Below are positions 56,591 to 64,000 of a DNA stretch of 64,000 nt, piece by piece. Where the stretch lies: contig CM060950.1 in assembly GCA_030765055.1 (NCBI GenBank), forward strand, positions 278,176,311-278,240,310, in the 5' to 3' direction. The notes under the pieces are model-generated. The model saw only the letters and a program-made list of their open reading frames with translations. It made no database searches and was not told where the DNA came from. The number at the start of each line of letters is the position of its first letter. The stretch's first letter is position 1. A program made the translations under genes and the position numbers. Source of the stretch: Mantis religiosa. Taxonomy: Eukaryota > Arthropoda > Insecta > Mantodea > Mantidae.

Positions 56591-56627
56591 GTGCAAAATC
56601 TTGTATATCCATTGCAAATTCATTGTT

Positions 56628-56855
56628 TTTTTTTGTTGTAATTTACGTCCGCCCCAACGTTAAGTTATATCGGACGGTGAATGAATTGGTTGAAATGGTG
56701 CTCAAATGAGTCCAAGGTCCATGGAGCTTAGAGTTACCCGACATTCGTCTTGAAGGATAAGGGAAAACCCCGGAAAAACCTTATCCAGGTAACTCACCCT
56801 GACCGAGATTCGAACTCGGGACCTCTTGAACGTGAGGCAGACGCTACAGAGGCGG
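56628..56855 (-). mobile_element. SINE-2 copy with A-rich tail
   Basis: Minus strand: head (damaged, about 12 bases lost in the A-box region), B box GAGTTCGAATCTCGG, body, then an A-rich tail (T-run at 56626-56640). Flanked by 14-bp repeats GCAAATTCATTGTT (56614-56627) and GCAAATTTATTGTT (56856-56869) with one mismatch. Shows the family moves by LINE-type retroposition. Confidence 0.85.
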
Positions 56856-56869
56856 GCAAATTTATTGTT

Positions 56870-57650
56870 ATTGATCTATATTCTTATTTATATTCTGCGA
56901 CAGATGTATGCACACTTAGAACTTTACTGACCCTAGTGTGTACCGAGATTTCAGAAATTGTTATTTACATAAAATAAGGGAAGAAAGGTTCTTATCATAC
57001 ATGGTAATGCACGGAATGCGTAGCAAGTAGTACTCGGCCGATATTTCGAAATATACGACAGTAGTAGTTAGGCTTCGTTTTCCAGTCACTTTTGGAAAGT
57101 CAAGTTTGAAAGCATAATGCATAATTTGAGTGAAAAATTCCATGTTCCTTTGGTGGTACATATATTTTATTAGGGTTTAATAAGTTTTTGAAGTTTTAAT
57201 ATTATATACATACATATTCATATATAAAAAGAAAGAGAAGATAAATTAATCTTTTAAGAGAGACGGATTAATAATATTTTTAATTAATATTAGTTAATTA
57301 ATGGTATTTATTGCAGTGTTCTATTCTGTATAAAATAATATATTTATATCGTAATATCTACTTATAACACAAAACAATATAGCATATTGTATAAATTTTA
57401 TAAAAGATAATATATATATATAATTGGAGTATTTTTATCCTGGCTTGGGAAACTAGGTGCCAGGGTATGACATTGCAGCTTTGTTATATTTTTGTGCGTT
57501 TAAATGTTTTTCTTAAGTTTGTTCAGAGGAACTCACGAGCTGGCATTCGACCAGTGCATTGCATATTTTCACAGCGTGGGTTATAGTTTGGTTTGTTCGT
57601 TAAAGTTAAACTATATGTATTCCTCTCTTTGGAAGAGTCACTTAACAGTA
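56870..57650. other. No gene recognised
   Basis: AT-rich; short TA repeat at about 57408-57422. No supported frame. Confidence 0.5.
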
Positions 57651-57742
57651 AGGCCGCCTCGGTAGCGAATATGCTAGCACGTCTGCCTCATAATCAAGTT
57701 GTCCCGAGTTCGAAACTCCGTCAGCGTGAGATACCTGGATGA
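57651..57742 (+). mobile_element. SINE-2 head fragment
   Basis: tRNA-like part only: GGCCGCCTCGGTAGCG and GAGTTCGAAACTCCGTC, then GTGAGATACCTGGATGATC, where the similarity stops. Confidence 0.65.
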
Positions 57743-58650
57743 TCAAACAAATATTTAAAATAACTCATAATGAATTCTTATTTATTACAATTAAATGCAC
57801 AAAACGGCATCATAGTTAAAAAACTGGCATGTTAAATGGAACCGGGGACAAGAAAAGAAAAGAAAAACATATATTGATTGCGTTTTCTAAATTATACTAT
57901 AGGCCGTCTTCATTACTTTCTTGAACTATATTTGAGCCTCATCCTCCTAATTGAGTGTTCCTAATGCTTGTGCAGCGACTAGCAATCTTATAAGATTCTC
58001 CAGATCGTTAGTTTCGCCAACTGGATAATCAAATCTCCAGTACAGGCTTACTGATTACACCTAACAAAGGAACTATCACTGTGCTCATACCTGTACACGC
58101 TCGAGAGCACGACGGCATCGTCTCTGCTCTATGTGGGGCCAAAGTAACAAACATCGGGTGCGCAATAAAGCCGGAAGTATCCAAAAATGAGTCTAGAATA
58201 CCTAGGGAAATATAAGCATAATAACACAGCATTGTACGGGAGCGACTGGTTACCCCTGGTGGGTAGTGGCTCACACAGGGCATAGGTAAAGAGCGTCGTC
58301 CACATAGAGCTGACGATGGATGTCTAGCAGCCACTTGCAAGTGGTCGCATGGGCCAAAATACACATCCAGGCTTTATTTTCGGGCATTGTGGCTCTACAC
58401 CGCTGCATGTCGTTTATATACAGCAAGTATTATACCATCGAATTTTCATGTACAAAGGTGTGTGAGTTCAATGATAACTCCTTTGTAAGGAATAATCGAC
58501 AGCGACATCCATGAGTCATAATGCTACACAATGCAAACGTGCTGAAAATTTTCCACATTAACTACATGAATAAATTTATCAATTTTTACAAATCGTAACT
58601 GACTACTAGAACCCATAAAATCCAAGAGCCTACTAGCATCCTCCATCCAC
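57743..58650. other. No gene recognised
   Basis: A 111-codon minus-strand open frame (58029-58364) has no motif I recognise. The rest is non-coding by eye. Confidence 0.4.
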
Positions 58651-58654
58651 CGTG

Positions 58655-59530
58655 CGATGGAGAAATGATACTCAAATGAGTCTAGGTCACATTGAACTTG
58701 GAAATATCCTACTACGATATATCAGGATAATTGAAAACGTCCACCGTTAATTTATATCGGATGATGAATGAAATCATGTTCAAGTGAGCCACGGTGCATG
58801 GATGTTAAGGGTTACCAGATGTGTAATGTGTAGTGTTTAACGCCCGCTTTTACTACATACGGCACCGCAGGCGGTGACACTGATGATACATGAGATGAAG
58901 ATGGAGCACTGATGGAATGAGATGGCGGGGGATTCCGGAGGGCCCGGAGAAAACCCACCCCAGCGCCGTGTTGTCCACCACAAATCTCTTTTTGTGGTCG
59001 CCTGGGATCGAACCCGGGCCACCTTGGTGAGAGCCAAGCGGTCGAACCACTGAGCCACGGTGCGGCCAAGGTTTACCCGACATTCATCCTTCAGAACAAG
59101 GGAAAACTTCCAGGTTAGGTCATATCGGACAATGAACAAAAGGTCGTTCAATTGAATCCAGGGTCGATAGACCTTAGGGTTATCAGACATTCATCCTTCA
59201 GAATAAGGGAAAACTTCCAGCGTTAGGTCATATCGGACGATGAATAAAAGGTCGTTCTAATGAATCCAGGGTCTATAGACCGTAGAGTTACCAGACATTC
59301 ATCCTTCAGAATAAGGGAAAACTTCCAGCGTTAGGTCATATCGGACGATGAATAAAAGCTCGTTCAAATAAATCCGGGGTTTATAGACCTTAGAGTTAAC
59401 AGATATTCATCCTTCAGGATAAGGGAAAACCTCCAGTGTTAGGCCGTATGGGACGACGAGTAAAATTATGTTCGAATGAGTGGGGGGTTCATAGATCTAA
59501 GAGCTAGCGGACGTTGTTCTTTCCGAATAA
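58655..59530 (-). repeat. SINE-2-derived tandem array, block 3
   Basis: Same ~107-bp repeat. The phrase CATTCATCCTTCAGAA recurs at 59081, 59188, 59296 and (as TATTCATCCTTCAGG) 59404, giving periods of 107-108 bp. Units here are more alike than in block 1, so this part expanded more recently. SINE-1 is inserted at 58820-59068. The right end joins repeat D. Confidence 0.85.
58820..59068 (-). mobile_element. SINE-1 copy inside the array
   Basis: Near full length, same head and body as 32004-32253. Flanks AAGGGTTACCAGA (58807-58819) and AAGGTTTACCCGA (59069-59081) look like a target duplication with two mismatches, although the array itself carries this phrase. Confidence 0.8.
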
Positions 59531-60050
59531 AGGAAAATAAATATATTATTTGTTGAGGTACCCAATACGTTCCAACTACCATTGCCTATATAAGGAATGT
59601 GTTGACAAATAACGATTTTAAAATAAAACGTAATTAAGAAGGTAACAAAAATAAAGGATGCGTGAAGATATGAGCACCGTCGAAAAGCTTTAAAATAAAA
59701 CCGAACAAAAATAACCGACGGGGAAATGCACTTCCAATATCCCGCGTGTTTCCTGAGCTGCTGCGACCACAGCGACACACAGTGGAAGTCTCATAAATCA
59801 CGAAGTAGGTACGCGAAGGGCGTTGCACCTGTCGCTCAGGCTGTAATAGCTATGTATACATCAATATGTCCCAGTTATTGGAAAAATTTCTAAGATATTA
59901 GATCACTGATGCTTAGTTCTTATGTAACACTTATCGAGAATGTTAAGAATAGCAGACTGAAGCTATGTCGCATACAGGAAGCAATATAAAGAAATGTGAA
60001 CTATTGTGTTTCAGAACGGAAGTCTGCAGAAGCTTGTATACGTCCAACAT
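59531..60050 (+). repeat. Dispersed repeat D, copy 3
   Basis: The fullest copy. It starts at the end of the array (AAATAAATATATTATTTG) and has GGAATGTGTTGACAAATA, ATATGAGCACCGTCGAAAA, CAGTGGAAGTCTCATAAATCAC, AATAGCTATGTATACATC and GCAATATAAAGAAAT. The array-to-D junction is the same as at 54355. Confidence 0.65.
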
Positions 60051-60476
60051 ATATACTGGTCTTCCAATGCATACCCATTTTTTTCATTAATTTTTGGAGT
60101 GGGGTCAGGCTATTAAGTATGACCCAGCGATTACAAAGAACATTCACAAAACCAGTGAGGTTCTTTCCCAATGCTAGGCCTAAAGGTAATTGACATTCAC
60201 TGATTTAAGAGACGTTAGGCATGGTTGCTCGAATTTGTACATTAAGACTACAGTATTCTCCCACTATCTTTGTACGTTAAAAGAGAAGTGTAACTATCCA
60301 CAGGTGTACAACTTTTATCTCTATTTACATGCAGCTGACAAAAGAATAAACGTGAATAACAAAAGCATGTGTAAGGGTAGAGAGAGCTGTTAGTGCAGCA
60401 CGGTTTAAGAGGTGATATATATGACTTCTCTTCGAGACTGGGAGCCGTCAACATCGCTGCAATACAATGGGTCAAG

Positions 60477-61430
60477 TCAAGAAGACACCGAAGAAGGCTA
60501 CCGTCACCAAGCAGGAAGTCATCGGAGGACAGCCTGGCTCGCAACCTTTTGTGTCGGAACCTGGCCCTGCTTCCCAGTCATGAGCAGGTCAGTCACCAGC
60601 GGCCGCCAGTCAGGCCACGCCACGACAAGCCCAGTACAGCAGCGAGCGCAGCGCAGTCGGTAAACCTCACCCTGCCTCTCAGCCGAGGGCAGCACAGCTC
60701 ACCACGGCATTCAACCTTCAGCCGTCACCACCTTCACATCGCACCAGCATAGTGATGAAGGGAATGTCCCGTGCTCCACAAGCACGCTTCATGCTTACAG
60801 CAGAGTCCTGCGCAGCCAAGCCAAGGCGCCACTACTGCGGCTGACGCCTTTATCACCTCGGTCTGTACAGAACACGAACTCCGACACCGCCGCAGCTACT
60901 GTGCCTCCTGTGGAGGCCACAATCACTACAAAGGTCAGGCGCTCTGCCCCCTGCATCAAGGCAGGAAGGCATTGCCTCTTCCACTAGCGCCGTCCACTCC
61001 TTAGCAGCAGTTGAGCACTCAACAGCAGCAACATCAACCTCATCATCTGCCAGCAGCACCAGCAAACACCATCTTGCTGCAGCTCAGGAAGGAAGTTCGG
61101 GGCCTAGGGAAGGTCATTCAGGATCTCCATTCAGAGTTCCTGGCCACAGCAGCCAAGCTGACCGCCCTGGAGGACCTCCTAAGAGAACTTCAGGCCTCAT
61201 CGCTACAAAGATCACAGTACACTACGGAACAACATACCATTCACCTGAAGCTACATGAACTCACTGAGAGCCTCAGGGGGCTCATCAGGATCGTCGTCAG
61301 CTTCAACAATAGCGAACCACCAGAAATATCAGCCGAGAACCTGCAACTTTACAGCCGAACAGAGCTCCAACACAGGACTCATCAGAACTCGGAAGGGGAA
61401 CCTACTTCCCTAACACCGATCCTTACCTGA
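60477..61430 (+). pseudogene. LINE ORF1 (gag-like)
   Basis: Starts MGQVKKTPKKATVTK. It passes through a Ser/Gln-rich region in shifting frames, with a stop after 40 codons. It shows a zinc-knuckle remnant SYCASCGGHNHYKGQALCP near 60895-60950, the last knuckle type of jockey ORF1 proteins. It ends with a 139-codon open frame (61011-61430) predicted helical (LLQLRKEVRGLGKVIQDLH). RNA-binding ORF1 protein of the element, not functional. Confidence 0.6.
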
Positions 61431-61499
61431 AATTCAACCCAACCATCACCTAACACAAATTCCTACTCCTTCTGGATCGCACTGCGAGTCAATCCCAAC

Positions 61500-62935
61500 T
61501 ATCACCGGGAATGCGCGGGTGTTTTAGGCGGTAGCGCTGCACATTTCTCCCTTGCAATCCACCAGCTCCTACGTCTTGTGGATGATATCATTAAGGGATT
61601 CAACAACAGGCAGTTCGTTGTGACTCTACTTTTGGATCTAACACGTGTCTTTGACTCTGTTGGGCATGAGGGCCTTCTTCACCGTCTCATACATTACCAC
61701 CTTCCACAATACATAATTCATCTGATTCGCTCATATCTCCAAGACAGGATGTTCAGTGCCACAAAGGAATGCACATCATCCATTTCTCACCTATCTACGG
61801 TGGAGTCCCAGAAGGAAGCGTCCTAGGCCCACTGCCATTCCTTGTCTGCATCAACACCTTGCCATCCTATCAAGGCTGCTCTCTCTACCAGTTCGCTGAC
61901 GACACAGCAATTGCTACTGCCTCCATTAGACATCATATTGCAGTCAGAAGGCTGCAGAACTACGTCGATCAATTAACAACTTGGTTTAACACTTGGAGGT
62001 TGAAAGTTAACCCGACCAATTCGCAAGCCATTACGTTCACCAAGCGTAATCTGTCTGACGTCGCCGAACTATCGATAGCAGGAGGCAATGTTAACTGGAC
62101 TACAGAAGTAAAATACCTTGGAGTTATTCTGGATCGCAAACTAACTTCGAAATGAAAATGAAATGTGTAGTGTTTAACGCCCGCTTTTACTACATATGGC
62201 ACCGCAGGCGGTGACACTGATGATACATGAGATGAAGATGGAGCACCGGTGGAATGAGATGGCGGGGGAAACCGGAGGTCCCGGAGAAAACCCACCGCAG
62301 CGCCATGTTGTCCACCACAAATCTCACTTTGCGGTTGCCTGGGATCGAACCCGGGCCACCTTGGTGAGAGCCAAGCGGTCTAACCACTGAGCCACGGCGC
62401 GGCCTCTACTAACTTCGAAGTCATCATAGTACAACTATATAGCAAAATTTCTCGCAGGATGGCACTCCTTTATCCATTATACCATAGGCATTCAGCAATG
62501 TCCACCCCTAACAAACTCCTCTACAAACAGGTCCTTCGTCCCGCAATAACATACGCCTGCCAAGTTTGGGGCGTAGCTGCGAAAACCAAGGTCTATCGAC
62601 TCCAAATTATTCAAAACAGATTCTTTCGCACCGCAGGAAACGCTGGTTGGTATATACCCAATGCGGACATTCATCGAGACCTCTCCACTCCCTACCTTAC
62701 TGAATACATATTATCCCTCTCCCAAACGTCTTACTCCTCCCTACCTCTCAACTTCACTGCTCTCATTCGCAGCCTCGGGGAATATGACCTTGACCCCGGA
62801 GAAACCTACAAGCATCCCAGGCTCCTACTACACAAAACTCAAATTGGCTATACTCCCTGTTTTCCACTACTACATCCATTTCATTTATCCATTCCAATTC
62901 ATAAAAAATTCGCAATAGTGTCCCACCGTTAAACC
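61500..62935 (+). pseudogene. LINE reverse transcriptase, jockey type
   Basis: Reads LLRLVDDIIKGFNNRQFVVTLLLDLTRVFDSVGHEGLL (motif A region). After a frameshift near 61780 come GVPEGSVLGPLPFLVCI, YQFADDTAIAT (catalytic FADD), RLKVNPTNSQAITF and VKYLGVILD. The frame is cut by SINE-1 (target duplication ACTAACTTCGAA, 62140-62151 and 62408-62419). It resumes with LLYKQVLRPAITYACQVWG and AGWYIPNADIHRDL to the stop at 62930-62932. Confidence 0.85.
62152..62407 (-). mobile_element. SINE-1 copy in the jockey-like LINE
   Basis: Full-length minus-strand copy with intact tRNA-like head (GGCCGCGCCGTGGCTCAGTG, GGGTTCGATCCCAGG) and ATTTCATTTTCATTTC tail. Perfect 12-bp target duplication ACTAACTTCGAA. Confidence 0.9.
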
Positions 62936-63642
62936 ACAGACCCTTATATTACCAACCTTTGTCAACAGTGAAGGACATTGTCATGGCATGGTAAGATTCG
63001 AAAGGCACCGCCTTATAATTCGGCACCCCCTTCCAGAGACACCCTTCGAGTGCCCACATCTTTCATGTCACGCACTCCCCTGAGACATTAAAAATATGCG
63101 ATCTTTCGAAATATAAATATTTTCATATGTATATATATATTATTACTGTTATTAATAATAACAGTAAATTTGTTGGACATATACGAGGTTTTGCAGACGT
63201 TCGTTGTAAGACATAATAGTTCTTATTCCTCTATATTGCTTTCTGTATGCGATATCCGCTTGCTACTCTTAACATTCAGGAAATGTTCTGCACACCAACA
63301 AAGCGTCACTAATCAAAAATGTTGGAAAATATTCCAACAGCTACGACATATTAAAAAAAAAGGCTGAGATCTTGATTATTAGCAAGACCTCAGCCTTTTA
63401 TCATCGGGAATCTGGTTCCTATTTTAAACACCAGATTGTGTTCCCCTCTTTATTGATTTTTGTATACATTTCCTTTTACAATTTTAGATATGCTTAGAAT
63501 TATTACTTAACTACTAACTAAGTATTACTTAACTACTAAATATATTTACAAAGTTCTTATAACTAGGTTTAATGCAAGGTACTTATAGCTAGGTTTAATT
63601 TATGTCTTCTGTCGGTGCTTTTATTGATGTCTTGATCCGTGG
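62936..63642. other. Non-coding; one strong hairpin
   Basis: No gene. 63358-63374 and 63383-63399 form a 17-bp stem with one mismatch and an 8-base loop (arms AAAAGGCTGAGATCTTG and CAAGACCTCAGCCTTTT). The last 200 bp before 63643 are probably the 3' UTR of the minus-strand LINE that follows, with a short repeated ACTTAACTACTAA motif. Confidence 0.5.
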
Positions 63643-63918
63643 TCATTGTGGTCGTCCTCTGTTCCTCATATATTGTGTCCGGGCCTTCGTTGAGAATTGA
63701 TTGGCTAACTTGTCCATCCAGGTCCATAATCTTCTGTGTCGTATTATTTCATATATGGAGCGGTTTTGTGTGTATGACAGGGCTGTTGTTCTGTTGATGT
63801 CTGTCAGTGGGCATTCCCATATTGCATGTTCCGGGGTTTGTGTTGCTCCACATCTGCAGTCTGTGTTTTCTGTGAGGTTGAATCTATTGAGGTATGTCCG
63901 ATACGGTCCACGACCTTC
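63643..63918 (-). pseudogene. LINE ORF2 C-terminal fragment, R1/I-like
   Basis: The minus strand reads GRGPYRTYLNRFNLTENTDC, then CRCGATQTPEHAIWECP, a CCHC-type knuckle common at the ends of R1- and I-like LINE polyproteins. A basic tail and a TGA at 63643-63645 follow. About 90 codons, open. It joins abruptly to an oppositely oriented RT fragment at about 63920. Confidence 0.7.
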
Positions 63919-64000
63919 TATTTAATTTATATAAATGACCTGCCTAAACATCCAAGATGTACGTATTTCCTATATGCAGACGACACCACAATCATGGCCC
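63919..64000 (+). pseudogene. LINE reverse transcriptase fragment, cut by the window end
   Basis: The plus strand reads YLIYINDLPKHPRCTYFLYADDTTIMA, the jockey-type RT motifs YINDLP and catalytic YADD. It continues beyond the window. Only 27 codons are visible. Confidence 0.75.

Larger units (their letters stand above)
60400..62935 (+). mobile_element. Jockey-clade-like LINE, internally deleted
   Basis: ORF1 sequence (60477-61430) is followed almost directly by the middle of RT (61500 on). The rest of ORF1's normal spacing, the endonuclease and the RT fingers are missing. The RT and C-terminal motifs are jockey-like. A SINE-1 splits RT at 62152. Frame breaks throughout. Confidence 0.75.

Noticed and set aside
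58029..58364. 111-codon minus-strand gene
   Set aside because: No recognisable domain, no conserved copy in the window, and composition like neighbouring non-coding DNA.

Overview
The window looks like repeat-dense nuclear DNA from an insect or a closely related arthropod. It contains R1-clade, jockey-like and CR1/jockey-group LINEs, piggyBac, hAT and Tc1/mariner transposons, Ty3/gypsy LTR elements with tRNA-Leu or tRNA-Lys primer sites, and several tRNA-derived SINE families. No host protein gene, true tRNA, rRNA or CRISPR array could be supported. The species is not identifiable from this; a large polyneopteran-type genome such as a cockroach is only a guess. Identities and boundaries were read by eye, without alignments or database searches.

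Layout, left to right. 1-2055 is mostly featureless, with the 3' remnant of a mariner-like transposase near 1.7 kb. 2056-7209 is a Ty3/gypsy element (family 1, copy a, minus strand) with two 202-bp LTRs and one long gag-pol frame broken by three stop codons. 7210-30245 is a minus-strand CR1/jockey-group LINE region cut up by later insertions. One is a second family-1 gypsy (copy b, 7915-20168, plus strand). It carries a SINE in its 5' LTR, an R1-clade LINE in its gag (9728-15479, itself split by a piggyBac element at 10740-13325), and a 529-bp unidentified insert in its pol. The other is LTR family 2 copy A (21608-29527, minus strand).

30.2-42.4 kb is a mosaic of decayed DNA transposons: two Tc1/mariner types, an IS630/DDE_3-type transposase present in three separate pieces, and the N-terminal part of a hAT transposase. 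It also holds a near-perfect palindrome (arms about 33.27-34.13 and 36.24-37.09 kb) and three families of tRNA-like SINEs. 42784-49932 is LTR family 2 copy B (plus strand), inserted in a hAT pseudogene. It keeps an open 658-codon gag but has lost reverse transcriptase. 50.0-60.4 kb has hAT remnants, a 107-108-bp tandem array derived from a SINE body, and a longer dispersed repeat linked to that array. 60.4-64.0 kb holds an internally deleted jockey-like LINE with a SINE inside it, the C-terminal end of another LINE, and a jockey RT fragment cut by the window edge.

Nothing here looks like a cooperating host pathway. The genes are transposon genes, nearly all broken. The most notable points are the two gag-retaining LTR elements that lost RT through different deletions, the SINE-derived tandem array, the palindrome whose arms look homogenised, the LTR minisatellite that changed copy number after insertion, and the unidentified insert with a 14-bp target-site duplication.
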